From Alitta virens (Eukaryota; Annelida; Polychaeta; Phyllodocida; Nereididae), in contig OW028581.1 of assembly GCA_932294295.1 (NCBI GenBank), positions 10,933,526 to 10,997,525 of the forward strand: a DNA stretch of 64,000 nucleotides, given 5' to 3'. The position numbers and the translations under genes were made by a program. Position 1 is the stretch's first letter; each line of letters begins with the position of its first letter. This document shows, piece by piece, positions 25,117 through 37,863 of this stretch. The notes below the pieces were generated by a model. The model had not been told where the DNA came from. It saw only the letters and a program-made list of their open reading frames with translations, and did no database searches.

Positions 25117-25385
25117 GGCGAGCACGCTCGACCAATGGAAAGCAAGCATACATTAATGCTCAGGCGTTTGCGATGTTTTGCGTTGTAACCTGTGCTCTAA
25201 TTGGCCGGTCTTCAGGATCGCCTAAAACGCCCTGATGCCAAGCATGTTCAACCAATGGAAAACGAGCTTACATTAATGCTTGGTCATGTGCAACAATGAA
25301 CTATAAGAGTTCAATGATTTGCAATGCTTTGCGCTTGTAACCTGCACTATGATTGGCCGGTCTTAGGGATTGGTTAAAATGCCAA
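25117..25385. repeat. Tandem duplication with CCAAT/ATTGG boxes
   Basis: Two units of about 115 and 150 bp share ACCAATGGAAA, CATTAATGCT, TTTGCG-TTGTAACCTG and ATTGGCCGGTCTT. The CCAAT and inverted ATTGG boxes in CpG-richer sequence could be promoter-like, but no transcript start can be assigned. Confidence 0.5.
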
Positions 25386-27453
25386 TGCTATGACTTTAAA
25401 AAGGCTTCTCTAATAGCTCATTGTGACCGCTTTAGATGTTTAGCAACCCACCCCACGAATTTCGCAACCTGCGGGTTCTAGTTTGAGTTACTGATCTTAT
25501 GTGTGCAAGATAATTAGGGTTTATGGTAGACATAAATAAAAATGTATACTGAAAACTGGTTATGAATGTGTCTATAACTTATAAAAAAAAGAAACACTCC
25601 ACTTTAAAAGACACCATGAAACAGACTTCTCACATAGATCGGATAGTCAACTTGGGATATTATGTTTGCAATAATGAATGTTTCATGGTTAGAGACTAAT
25701 ACAGATGTATTATAGTGTCATAGAAATTTAATGAAATACAGACATTTGCCCTGAAACAAATAGAATAGTATCAGATATGAAAATGAAATTATGTTCGCAT
25801 TGATGCAACAATTATGTCCTGAAACTAATAGTATAGTATCATATTTATTAAAAACTTGGTATTGTTTGCATTATGAAAGACATATTTACTGAAACCAATA
25901 GTCAGTTATGGCATTATGTTAGCATTGATTATTAACAATTTATGTTCTATCTAGCGTAGTTTCAGCGATAAAATATTGATGACCAATGTTTTGGTGATTC
26001 CTCAATGTATTTAAACTAACAAAACCCATCAAGGGGTTTCTTCACTTGAGCAGCGTTGAGCTTGATTGAGGAAATGGAAAGGCGCACTTGTGATTGATGT
26101 TCAAATATATACACTAATTTCAGTCTGTCACGATTTCTTGCCAATAGTTTGCATAGATGGAATTAATTGAATATGTGAGAGTTTCGTCGTTTCTTGAGCA
26201 TCACCCTCCTATATGACTGCAGTTAATTGTGGAATTACCTGAACCTTCTTCAAAAATAGTAATAGCTCTTACCTACATTCCAAAGTATAAGTAAGGATAA
26301 TTATATTCTGGTAGCAGGTAGGTCTAGGAGGACCTCTATAACCAGATTACAATCTGTTCGACATGTATAGTATGACTATATTTGCTACTCAGAGAGTCAG
26401 ACAACCCGTAGTTCCGGTGTAAAGGTACAAACATGTACATGTTTGAATGAAGTTTCTTGTGTGAGTATATATACATATAACCCTGGCTGATCAGACAACC
26501 GGAGAAATCTTACTAGATAATTAAGGTCTCATTGTTTAGTTAATTAATAGATTATATACGTAATGGAATATAGATACAAGCTATATACATCCTATTTGCA
26601 ATTGCATATGCTATGACTGCTCATGCAACTGAGGTAATCATCTAATTCTAGTGTGGTAGCACCTAGTAATTGAATTCGTACTTGCATGGCACTTTGGTCT
26701 AAAGCATTACACAGATGATAGAAGAAAGGTTGTCCGTGTGCCATCTGGTCTAGCTCAATTTATTAAGCATGTTAAGAATGGACTGATTTGATTTGATTTG
26801 AATTTATTTACCAATAATATATAAATTTATATATGACATAATAGCGCAAGGAAACAAAATGCTTATTTTCAATGTGGTCCTTGACTGCGGTAGCGACTTG
26901 GTGAAAAGGTTCTGATACTGAAAGGTGTGGGTTGGTGTGCCTCCCATTTATGTTGAATAAGGTAGAGACCGCTATTTTATGAGTCCCACATCACAGGGCA
27001 TATTGTTTTCATGAAATAGATTGGCAACTTCTGGAGTTATGGATGATGGAGATAAACATCTACATGTATTTTATATTTTTTTCACACTGATAGTTGATTA
27101 CTCCATGTGATAAAAGGTCTGTTAAATGTAATAATGCTGGTGACTGGTGTGCACTACATATCAATTCATACGTCATTAATATGAAAATACCATACAATGT
27201 AATAATTAGCTCTGCCCCCGGAGGGGAAGAGCTTTTGTTATCACTACGGCCTCCCGAGATGATGTCGCCTCCTCGGTGATGTCGCCAAAATCACTCATGC
27301 ATGTAGCCGATGAAAACAAAAGTTAGCGGCCATATTTCGCTGCATCACCTTCTGTTAAGCTTGCTATTGCTTTTTGGCCTGTTCCGTGGCTTTATTAGCC
27401 CACACGGCACACATTTTCTGTGCTGCTTTGCGCTCCATTGCAACCTTCATTTG

Positions 27454-28177
27454 GTAGACACGCAAACTCGTTGACATGCCAAGTCGTTGACACTTTTTAG
27501 GGTCATGTACAAATTCGTTGACAAACCAACTCGTATAAATTTGTCAGGGACCAAGTCGTTGACAAACTTAAAATTGCTTAAACCAACTCGTTGACAGGTC
27601 ATGACCATTTCATTGACAATTTCATGCAAAATCGTTGACAGCCAATTTGGCTATGTACCATTTTGTCGATAAGTCGGTAAACTCTAGGCGGCGCTACGAT
27701 CCTGTGTTACCACCAGACAAGCGCCGTCTTGTGGAGAGGGGTGGGCAGCAAAGGCAATGGTTTTCAAATAGATTGAATGTGCGGGAGTTACTCCAGAGAG
27801 TCACAAATCTGCAATAAGTTCTGTGTGTGAATTGTAAATAAAATGTTGATATTGTGATATTTTTATAATAAAAAAGATTTAAACTGAATGGTTCTATGTT
27901 TCTTTTGACTTGTTGTAAGGTGGCAGCACTGGCTTAATAACTACATAACATACTGGGGCGACATCTGGCTAATTTTCGTGAACTAAAAAAATAGTTGTCA
28001 ACGAATTGGCACAACCAACTGGTCGACATGTCAACGAGTTGGTATAGCCACAAATTTCTGTCAACGAGTTTGTCGTCCGAAATATTTGTCAACGAGTTGG
28101 TAGTCCTCATGTCAACAGGTTGGTGTCAATGAATTTGCTGTCGACCATTGTGCGTGTCGACCATTTTGCGTGTCTAC
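27454..28177. mobile_element. Fold-back element with compound inverted repeats (TCGTTGACA)
   Basis: Outer inverted ends GTAGACACGCAAA and TTTGCGTGTCTAC. Each arm (about 190 bp) is a series of ACTCGTTGACA units, in opposite orientation at the two sides. The 350-bp core has a 60-codon ORF (27635-27817, basic) with no recognised homology. Confidence 0.8.
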
Positions 28178-31100
28178 GAAGTGACTCGATACCGTCTCGC
28201 CATGGCTCGAGACTTGCGTATGACATCATCACTGGATTCCCCCACTGGGTGAAGCCCACAGTATGCGTGCTTCCATTTTTTGCCCACGATGCCGTTTCTG
28301 ACCCTTTGCCACTCCACAGAAGTCATTCTAACTCTACAATTGTATTTACTCATTCCAGCTTACTTTTGTCTGTTAGAGGTCGTTTTCGCGCTCTACTACC
28401 TGAGTTGACCTCCTCACTTGCTCGTCGCGAAATTGCTTCTTGGCCCAGTATGCAACCCACATAAATGGCGGGAAATGCCGTGCTTTGGATCCCCACTTGA
28501 TCTGTGGCAGGCAACCGTTACATACCTTGTTTCGTTCGCAAATGCAAGCTCGACCACTTCATGATGTCCAATTATTATTTTACTATGGCAAAAATGGTTA
28601 CTTTATAGATGTAGTAGCCCTATTAAATAAAGAAAACGCAGAAAGATAATCTGTATTTTAATTTTTTAATAATACATAGTAAATAATATAGTCAAAAACT
28701 GACAAGATGAGCATAAAACCAGTTTCATGTATTTAAAACATATAATAATTAACATAATTAATAAAATATTGCATCTATATTAGACTAACTTATTATGTAT
28801 GAACACAGATTATTTGTTAATTTATTGATCATTATTAATTACAAATGATTCATTTCGCTTCATCACAACAAACCATGATTACAGGAATGACTTTATCCAG
28901 GCTGCTTCAAAGTGTTTCATGTAATGATTACAGATAGCATGTAGTGAATCAGATGAAGCTCTGCAATAGCAATTAGGCTACGGATATTATTCGGTCTCAA
29001 TGACGTCTGTTGTTTACAAATACCATGTTAAACTGCCATTTATAATTAAATCATTTTACTTGCATATTGCTTTTTCGTTATTTGTCAATGTGGGCGGACA
29101 TACTAAGCATATATCTGTGTTGCCGCATTTACCGTTCACCGAATTCCCTTAACCGACTTCACTATTTTTTGCAGCAACTTCTCCTTTCTAGCCACGCCAA
29201 ACGCGCATTTGCCCCAAATTCACCCGCATTCCTTTATTTCACCTCTTCCATTCAGCTCTCCCTTATTGTATTCAGCAATTTAGACCCCTCTACAACAAGC
29301 AGTATCCCTGCTGCCATGGCAGAGCTCCGCACATCCCATGTGCATTCTAGTTCATCACGTGATACATTGTCCCAACATTAATATTCCATCACAAAAGTGT
29401 GGTAAAGGTCTTTTTAAGTAGGAAAGAAACTAAAATGTGTTCTTAAAACTTGCTCATACTCAGGAACTAACTATCATATTTCAGGTATCTTGTATTCTTC
29501 AAGAAAAAATTATGATTAGTTTATTATGTAAAGGATGAAGTAGTTTGAACTTCATGTTAAAGATAACTCTGTATTAGATTCTTCTGTTTAGAAATTTCTG
29601 ATTGCATATATTGTACCTTTACGGTCAGTTCTTTTAGTCTTAATACATTTCAAAGTAAGGCATCTTCATGCATAAGAGTTTTGGCTTCACTGTTATATTC
29701 TGTTGAAATGGAAGAAAAAAATGCATTCGAAATCAATTTGTACTTTAAAATGATCAATTGTGCATTTTGACCAAAACATTAACCAGCCAATATGCAGATT
29801 GTTTTGTACTTGATAACCCATTTTATTTTTCATAAATGGATAGTTAAGCCAGAGAATTTCGGTAGAGAGCGTTTAAAGTGTCTTACTGCAGAGAGGTTTA
29901 TGTCATATAATAAAGAGCTGATAATGATTTCTCACAAGAAGACATGATGATTTCTGTTATTAAGTACTCCATTTCATGGAAGTTCAAAGATTTTGAATTA
30001 GAAGTTCAAAAGTTCACAACTTTCCAGCTGCATGTAGTTCGGATGAGGTATTTTCATTCAGCGTCTGTGCTGGGGCTGTAAAAGACCCACTCATGTGAAC
30101 AATGCAATTCTCTGTCTTTCTCATCAATCAACTCTTATGAGTGGCAAGTACTTGAGGTAGAGGGGTGTGCTCTTCATGTGTATCTGTCTATTTTAGTCTA
30201 AATCTATTATATGGTGGGAACCAGCATCCAACTCGCTTGTGAGAGGTGAAATAAAAAAGTTTATTTTGTAATCCAAAGTTACACTGACATGAACAAAGTC
30301 AAACAAAAGATTTCTTTTTGACATTACAACCAACTAAACTCAGACTTGGACCAGACTCGGACCGGTGAATCACAACACAGTCATCCAAGATTTCAGGTTG
30401 AATCCTGCTTGAGATTAATGATGATTGCTTTGGGCTGAGTCTCCAATTCACCAAATCAGTCTTACAACACTGTAACTTCTAAAAGGATCAAAACCTTGCT
30501 TTGTTGATTAAGCTTCCATCATTTGCAACTGCAGGTGGCTGTCAAAGACACCACCATTTGCCATCTGAAAGAGGAAAATAGCTTAAGATTATATAAATAG
30601 CAGTTATTTAACCTCTTTGTACAGAGAGAAATTTCATCAAAACATACAATGAAATAAATGGTTAAAAACAAATAATATGCATCATTTAAAATGAGATAGG
30701 ATAAATTATATAGATAAAAGTTTAACAAATTCAATACATTTCAAATATGTCATAATTAGGAGTCTGATAGATTATCAAATAGGTAACACAAGACGTCCAT
30801 GCATGGGGTAAATGTCTGACATAATGTGTACTCAAAATAGCGGAAAATTTTCAAAGCACACTTTAATTAATGGCAACTAATACTCTTAGAAAATTGAAGT
30901 ATATACACCTGTTAATGATTGATTAATTGTTAACTGCAGTTTAAAGTTGGGAGGTGACACACCATGGCATTGTTCATGCAATTGCATTGGTATTAACCTA
31001 TACAATAAATACTACCTTTTCATTCTTTTACTATCTGCAGTGTGAAGTTTTAAATCTGTGTAAGTTCTATTGCACTTGAAGTAATTCATTATAACTTAGA

Positions 31101-32035
31101 ATATTAGTATGTGCTTATTTTCAAGTCAAATGTTTTAAGTTTTAAAAATGCAAATGCAAGTGCAAATCTTTGCAATAGAAATGTGAGTGCAAATGCAAAT
31201 GTGTTGAGATGTGAACGAAAACATTTAAATGCAAATGCAACATTTTCAACCTGAAACCCAACCCTGGAAAATACTGGAATCGAGGAAAACAAATATGGAC
31301 AGGCTCCCTCCAGTATTAATCTTTAACAGGAGATCTCAAGGCTATTAAACCTGGCTGTATCATTTCCTATTGGCTACAGATAATAAGAAATTAGTTTAAT
31401 AAATTTGATGAAGTAAAACTGCTTTGAGCTGGAAAATAAAAGAAGACTTTATCGAAGTGCTGTGGCTGCTCCACTTGCCTCTATCAATTAAATATTTTCA
31501 AAAATCAAATTGGTCATGTTAATTGCTAAACTATCAAATATTTAGTTCACTGATTCTCATATGTATGACATTGCTCCATTGCATGATGACACAGCTTCTG
31601 TCAGAACCAGATGTTCATATTCCTTAATTACATAATTTGTTTGGGGGTATGAGCCTGCGTGTACTTGGTTGGTCTGCCTTATTGGCAATCATTTCGCAAA
31701 GGTTTGTCAGACATGCTCTTGTAAGACCCTCAACCAAATGTTTGCAAAGATTCACAAGTTATTTGAAAAAAGAAAAATAATTAGTCATGTGGTGGTGTAT
31801 CAAGTGTGCACTTAAACTAGTGCTGACTTTTGGCTACTGAAAATCATTCTTAACGACTTGCAATGCTTAAATTACTCACAAGCAATTTGACCTTATATAA
31901 TCTTTCAATGGCTTCTTGTATTTGAAACAGTATATAACTATCGGAGCTACTTAAAATTTTAATGGATGTTCTTGTGTGAAGATGTACTTTGTGTGAATTT
32001 TTTCTTTGTATTTTCAATGAAATTTGGTTTTACAG

Positions 32036-32149
32036 ACTTTGGCAGACGATCATGTCGATCTTATTGCAATGTGGTCAGCTTTTTATCCAGAAGGTTTCCA
32101 GAAACCTTTAAGATATTTGGATGAGTACATCCGAGTGAAGAGGGGATGA
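32036..32149 (+). CDS. BTB-gene exon 3: cassette or short terminal exon
   Basis: The acceptor TTTTACAG|ACTTTG joins exon 2 in phase 0. The frame reads TLADDHVDLIAMWSAFYPEG, FQKPLRYLDEYIR, then a possible donor CGA|GTGAAG at 32135 (phase 0) or VKRG and a TGA at 32147. Used as a cassette (32036-32134, 33 codons) it links in frame to any phase-0 ubiquitin-like exon. Read through, it gives a short isoform with AATAAA 364 bases on. No known domain is recognised. A decayed copy is visible at 59.88-59.95 kb. Exon status is inferred from splice sites and frame only. Confidence 0.55.
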   Translation, partial: TLADDHVDLIAMWSAFYPEGFQKPLRYLDEYIRVKRG

Positions 32150-32512
32150 TTCAGGAAATTTTCAAACGAATAACCTCAGTAGAGATCAAGCTGAGCAGTG
32201 TCTCCTAGGGCTCAGTATACTTTAAAATGCATTGCGAATATCGTTCGGCTCGATTCATTAGGAAGGATAGGGGTATTGTGCTAAAGAATGCATTAAATGA
32301 ATGTGTACAGGGCTCAGAGCGTTCGTCATTTCACCCGCAAACCTAGCTCCTGGAGCTTTGTTTGCATTTCGCTGACAACTTCCGGCTGACTTTTGAGCAA
32401 TGTTTTGAACTTTTCAAGGCTTTACCATGCAAGAAAAGTGATTCTGAAGTCGCGTTAGTGTGTTAGTGACATATTCCAACTTAGTTTTCTCTAAGAGGCC
32501 ATTGTTGAGCTG

Positions 32513-32518
32513 AATAAA
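32513..32518 (+). terminator. Poly(A) signal after the exon-3 stop
   Basis: AATAAA in TGAATAAAAGACAGCAGAG, 364 bases after the in-frame stop of exon 3. The surrounding segment recurs at 49.18 kb and 60.50 kb with the hexamer kept. Confidence 0.4.
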
Positions 32519-33274
32519 AGACAGCAGAGCACAATGTGAGAATTTCTATTTTTTTGACTGATAAACAAAACTTACAAATGGCTTATTTCATAATTTGCGT
32601 GCTTGCCGACTCAGATAATAAAAGGGTACAGCAGCTGTATGTCCAGTGTGCATGCATTATATTTCTTTTGGCCACAAATGCATTATGTACTGCATTAATC
32701 TCAAATAATTTATGAGTTCTAAATTTCGTTTGTTTTCTTTCATTATTCCAATACACTGCTTGCTGTGTCAGCCTGCCTTAACTGGTAATGTGTATTGAAT
32801 GTATTCCTACCTTTCTGTCTGTAAGAGATTCTACTATATTGGCTAATCAATTTATCTATCTAATATCCATCTTTCTATCTCTTTATGGCTATTTCAAAGT
32901 TGTCCACTGTAAAATAAAACATAGGCTGCGCTGCAAGCAATACCTTCAGCGAAAGGACACATTGCACACAAGCCATATTATGATTGGTCAAGATAAACTC
33001 TGTATCTTCATGATGGAATTTGCAGTCTGATCTCTTTTTAGGTTTGTTGCGATTATCATACAGCATAAAAAAGAAATTGAGCAATGCCCATTTTCTGCTA
33101 AACGCAATTGAAATAGTTGGAAAATAAAGTGTTTGAAATACATGTATCGATAATTGGTTGCTGGGGTATTAGAATGAGAAATTCTTTTGATAGGTTGCTA
33201 AGGTATTAATATAAGAACTTGTTTAGGTTGATTTAGAAGAAGGATAAAAGGATAACATCAGTTACTGGTTTCAG

Positions 33275-33718
33275 GTGACCATCAAAGACCATAATGGAAT
33301 ACAAACCACCATCAGCCGACCTCTACAAAACACTGTTAATGCTTTGAAAAGAAAAAAGATTTGGAATGGAGGACAGCAAAGTCATCCTGCAGATAAATTC
33401 ACACTGAGTCACAAAGGGAAGACGCTACAAGATGACATGTCTCTGGCTGAAATAATCTCTCCTTCAGAGGATCTGCGTCTGGAGATAGAGACATTTGATG
33501 TTATTTTAGAACATGTGCGGACCAGTGAAAGAAAGCCGTGCACCTTGAAAGTGAAGGAATTAGATAATGTGACCAATGTTATTCATAGATTCATACGTAC
33601 GATTAAAAATGTGCCTCGATTGTATTTATATGCTGATAAGAATGAGAGCACTCGTGTTACATCACTGGACAAAAGTGCACTCATGCCTGACTCTGTCATT
33701 TACTACTATGCCAACTAA
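33275..33718 (+). CDS. Ubiquitin-like terminal exon, copy A (intact)
   Basis: This exon of 147 codons plus stop follows the acceptor GGTTTCAG|GTGACC in phase 0. Residues 1-72 look like a ubiquitin fold: VTIKDHNG (strand 1), TTISRP (strand 2), then FTLSHKGKTLQDDMSLAEII and LRLEIE. These parallel the ubiquitin stretch from strand 3 to strand 5 (LIFAGKQLEDGRTLSDYNI ... LHLVL). Residues 86-147 form a second beta-rich segment, from CTLKVKEL to DSVIYYYAN, that may be another degenerate beta-grasp. There is no C-terminal Gly-Gly, so it is unlikely to be conjugated. Spliced from exons 1-3, it yields a 430-residue BTB-BACK-UBL protein. The GTG at its start is the splice junction, not a start codon. 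Confidence 0.75.
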   Translation: MTIKDHNGIQTTISRPLQNTVNALKRKKIWNGGQQSHPADKFTLSHKGKTLQDDMSLAEIISPSEDLRLEIETFDVILEHVRTSERKPCTLKVKELDNVTNVIHRFIRTIKNVPRLYLYADKNESTRVTSLDKSALMPDSVIYYYAN

Positions 33719-34191
33719 TAACATGTGATAGAGCAAGTTGTATATCGTATATTGACTGGTTGTATGTCAATTTATTTCGTACACAGCATGTAGAAAATAC
33801 AAGTTTTGATTGTAGTTGAACACCAGCCATGAAACTCAAATAGGATTGTGTTTAATGCACCTTCCTGGCTTTATGAATTGTTAATATTGGTTTTTTCAAT
33901 TGTGTTATATATGCATCACTGAACAGTCCTTTATGCAATAATTTTAACACATTCAGTGAGGCATTTGTGGATTGTTATATCTTAAGGGTAAAATAGGCTT
34001 ATTATACAAAGATATTACCATTATATGCACTACACACCAGCTGGATTTCATTATTCATAATATATTACCTAAGTTATGTCATATATGGTAGAAAAAAGTT
34101 TGAAAATGATGCAGTAAATCTCTTCATGTAATGATTGTGCATCACATATTCATCTTATGGTACATATAAAGAGAGAAATTACTTATTTGAG

Positions 34192-34482
34192 GTACACTTC
34201 ATGGACCGCAAACGATTGCGAATGACTGTGACACAACCTGCGTATACCACTATTTACAGTTGGAAAATAGAATGGGGTGGACTACAGATATATTCACTCT
34301 TGAGTCACAAGGACAAGACGTTACAGGATGACAAGACTCTGGCTGATATATTTCTTCCTTCTGAGGATGTGCATCTGGAAATTGATTCATTTGATGTTGA
34401 TTTGGTAAATGTGATGAACCACAGGGAAAGAAAGACATGTACCTTGAAAGTTAAGGAAATGGGTAATCATATGAATTTGTGA
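34192..34482 (+). pseudogene. Ubiquitin-like exon, copy B (truncated)
   Basis: This copy is related to copy A. Its acceptor reads TTTGAG|GTACAC instead of TTTCAG. The first ubiquitin-like segment is shortened (SLLSHKDKTLQDDKTLADIF is kept) and the frame stops at 34480, before the C-terminal tail. The remains of that tail are readable in another frame at 34536-34620 (SSVIYYHAKN). It could still make a one-domain product, but loss of the tail and the weak acceptor favour a decaying exon. Its block-duplicate partner is at 49659. Confidence 0.6.
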
Positions 34483-35382
34483 TGGGATTGGTAAAAAGTA
34501 TTATGAATATGTAATTTGTGTGGATCAGCAGAGACAGGAATGCAGCCAGAAACGTTCGCTTTCCTTCCCTTGAGACTGGAGAACTGAGACCTAGTTCTGT
34601 CATTTATTACCATGCCAAGAACATGTGCATGGATGTACTTCTTATAACTTTCATGTTGGTACAGAAAGTTTATCTTGATGGTTGTGAGACGCTTTATGGT
34701 TTTGTATTTTCATCCATTATGTGTACAGTTCTTTTTAGTGTTTAACGTTTTATATCCAGCACATTTCTATGGGTGATTATAACTTATACAACTAATCACC
34801 AGTATACCATATCACAATATTATATTAACGCAATAGAAAATACTATTTACAACACAGTAGCTTACAGTATCTCTCATGCATCTGACTTTGTTTCATTTAC
34901 TAACATGGATGATCCTTCTTATTGGTGATATCCAACTAAGCAATTGCAAATTTTATATTTCTTTTGCCAAAAATTCATTATGTACTTTGTTTGTTTTAAT
35001 TAATCTCAAGTAATCTATCTATCTAATATCCATCTTTCTATCTCTGTATGGCTATTTCAAAGTTGTCATGGTCAACTGTAAAAAATAACATAGACTGCGC
35101 TGCAGCAATACCTTTAGCAAAAGCACATACTGCTCACAAGGAATATTATGATTGGTCAAGATACCCTCTATGGTGTCATTTGCATCTTCATGATTGAATT
35201 CACAATCTGATCTCTTTTCAGGTTTGCTGCAATTGTCAAACAGCATATTATGAACAAAAATAAGAAATTGAGCAATGCCCATTTTTCTGCTAAACGCAAT
35301 CGATATAGTGGAAAATAAATTGTTTGAAATACATGTCTCAATAATTGGTTCCTGGGGTATTAGAATAAGATATTCTTTTGAG

Positions 35383-37214
35383 TTTTTGAGTTTGTTTATT
35401 TGCACCAAACAAAGTGAATACATTTTGCAAATTATAGTCAACATAGTAACAATATAGAACATATCAGATTGGTGCAAGGGATACACCCGAGTATCATATA
35501 CTATCGCCCGATAGGGTGGGTGCTCCCTTTTATAAAAATTTAATCAAAATGAAAAATAGTTAATAATTATGTATGTAACATAGAAGCAAAGACAGAAAAG
35601 AAGAAGAAATACAATTCAATACAGCAAAAATAATTATCGAACATTTGACATTCATATCAATCAATTTCAATATAAGTAAATATATGTCACACCAATTATT
35701 TCAATACATGAACATACTTTAGTAGGAACTTAAACAAGAATGTGTGTAAGTTTTAGAAAACAGTTTTTTAGTTTTAGCTGATTTTAGAGTATTTGATAAA
35801 TGTAACCAAAGATGAGGTGCTCTACCCAAAAAACTTTTATTATATATTTCTAAACTATGAACAGGTGTTAGCAGTGAGTTTCTATTGCGAGTAATTCGAT
35901 CATGTGTTTGTATCTCATATAAATTAGTAATACGAAGTGGGAGATAATCATTTACATATCTATATGAAATATTTAAAAGTGACAAATTCATCAAGTCTTC
36001 AAAATTCAATAGTCTGGCCTTTTTTAAAAATGGTTTCACAGATGTTCTTCTATTGAGATTAAAAATGGCTCTAATTGCATGGTTTTGCTTTACTTTTACT
36101 TTATTTCGATTACTTGAAGTTAACATAGATCCCCAAACACACACGGCATAATTCAAATGACTCTGTATATTTGCTAAATATATTATACGCTTTAAATAAA
36201 AAGGAACAATATTTTTTACCATATTTAAACTGAATTCCTGCAGTCAGTTTAGATAACATATGTTTAACATGGCTGTTCCAGTCAAGATTTTCATCAATAA
36301 CTACCCCCCAAAAATTTTGTATCTCTAACATTCCTTATTTCTTTGCCCCCAATCTCAATCTTGTTGTTACAATTTATTTTCTTACTTTTCATTCTGAACA
36401 AGATATAATTAGACTTTTCTACATTAAGGGATAAGGAATTACTTACGAACCATAAATTTAATCTTTTAAGATCTTTATTTACTTTTTTAAATAGGAATTT
36501 AATATTTCTACCTGATGCAAAAACTGTTGTGTCATCTGCAAATGATACACAGGAACAAAATTTTAAACATTTGATCAAATCATTTGCAAGGACAATATAC
36601 AATAAAGGGCCTAATACAGAGCCCTGTGGAATACCAAAATCAACTGTGTACTGATCTGAAAGGGTATTTTTAAATTTTACTTGCAGTTTCCTATTACTTA
36701 AATAACTTTTTAACCAATTGAAAACTGTACCTCTAATGCCATAATTCTGTAATTTATCAAAAGCCTTAGTCATATCTAAAAATATTCCTATTGTAAACAT
36801 TCCCTTATTAAAACTATGTAATATGTTACCAGTTAAATCCATAATAGCATCTGTTGTATTTCTTTGTCTCCTAAACCCATATTGCCCCTCGTATAGAAAT
36901 TTATGCTTTGTGAAAAATGTTACTAATCTAATGCTAACTAATTTTTCTAAAATTTTTGAAATTATTGGTAGTAGTGATATTGGCCTGTTATTACAAATTT
37001 CATGAATGTCTTTTGTTTTATATAGTGGTCTAATAATAGCTAATTTCATACTATTTGGAAATTCACCAGATATTAAAGACTTATTAAATATAATCCACAA
37101 TGCTTTAAGAATACTGGGATATATACCTTTAAGAATATTATTTGATACATTGTCATACCCTTTACTGTTTTTAGATTTTAAATTCTTAATTATCTTTTCT
37201 ATTTCATTCTGATA
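35383..37214 (-). mobile_element. 5'-truncated CR1/L2-like LINE
   Basis: Minus-strand reverse-transcriptase sequence with NRPISLLPIISKILEKL, GIPQGSVLGPLLY and the FADDT catalytic motif. It is split by a frameshift near 36.25 kb and shows an internal loss after KAFD. The 3' end at 35383 carries short CTCAAAAA-type tail repeats, as is typical of CR1-like elements. It is inserted in the spacer 5' of copy C: the flanks (...ATTCTTTTGA and TAGGTTGCTAA...) are contiguous upstream of copy A. It is dead. Confidence 0.85.
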
Positions 37215-37297
37215 GCTTAGGTTGCTAAAGGTATTAATATAAGAACTTTTTCAGGTTGATTTAGAAGAAGCATAACATCAGAAGTTACTGGTTTCAG

Positions 37298-37759
37298 GTG
37301 ACCATCAAGGACCATAATGGTCAACAAACCACCATCAGCCGACCTCTAAAAACCACTGTTTACACTTTGAAAACAGAAAAGATATGGAATGGAGGGCAGC
37401 GAAGTCATCTTGCAGATAAATTCACTCTGAGTCACAAGGACAAGACATTACATGATGACATTACTCTTGCTGATATATTCTCTCCTTTGGATGATCTGCG
37501 TCTGGAGATAGAGACATTTGATGTTATTTTAGAAAATGGGATGAACAGTGAAAGAAAGACATGCACCTTGAAAGTGAAGGAGTTAGATAATGTGACCAAT
37601 GTCATTCACAGATTCATACCTAGTGTTACTAACCTGACCTACATATTTATTAATACTGATAAGAATGCAGCCCTGAGGAGGTACACAGCAATACCAAACA
37701 GAAGTGCATTTATGCCTGACTTGGTTGTTTACTACTATGCCACCAACGATATTTGGTGA
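37298..37759 (+). CDS. Ubiquitin-like terminal exon, copy C (intact)
   Basis: This exon of 153 codons plus stop follows GGTTTCAG|GTGACC in phase 0. It has the same plan as copy A: VTIKDHNGQQTTISRP, then FTLSHKDKTLHDDITLADIF and LRLEIE, then CTLKVKEL and a tail ending DLVVYYYATNDIW. The C-terminal tail (INTDKNAALRRYTAIPNRSA) differs from copy A and is nearly identical to copy J. Many of the differences from J that I could read in the first half are at third codon positions, consistent with protein-level constraint. No Gly-Gly end. Confidence 0.75.
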   Translation: MTIKDHNGQQTTISRPLKTTVYTLKTEKIWNGGQRSHLADKFTLSHKDKTLHDDITLADIFSPLDDLRLEIETFDVILENGMNSERKTCTLKVKELDNVTNVIHRFIPSVTNLTYIFINTDKNAALRRYTAIPNRSAFMPDLVVYYYATNDIW

Positions 37760-37863
37760 ACTCTAAATACAGTAATTAAAATGTATCTTTATTGGGTTTG
37801 TTGTAGTATTTACTGTGATGAGTGAAATTTTTAACCTTCATTTACACTATGTTTATATATATA

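Larger units (their letters stand above)
22607..32035 (+). other. Long BTB-gene intron filled with repeats
   Basis: This 9.4-kb interval holds no convincing exon. It contains a SINE tail (23.29-23.42 kb), a CCAAT-containing tandem duplication (25.1-25.4 kb), a fold-back element (27.45-28.18 kb) and a CpG-richer stretch of unknown nature (28.18-28.55 kb). The part from about 31.4 kb on is the start of the block that recurs at 46.4 and 59.3 kb. Confidence 0.6.

Noticed and set aside
28120..28464. 114-codon ORF at 28120
   Set aside because: No start context, no homology, and it begins inside a fold-back element arm. Likely chance in CpG-richer sequence.
22607..32035. Kelch repeats or PHR domain after BACK
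   Set aside because: No kelch GG-containing blades or PHR-type motifs were read in any plus-strand frame of the intron or downstream.
33275..33277. GTG as a start codon for the ubiquitin-like copies
   Set aside because: It directly follows TTTCAG in copies A, C, G, J and L, as expected for an exon boundary, and animal mRNAs rarely start at GTG.
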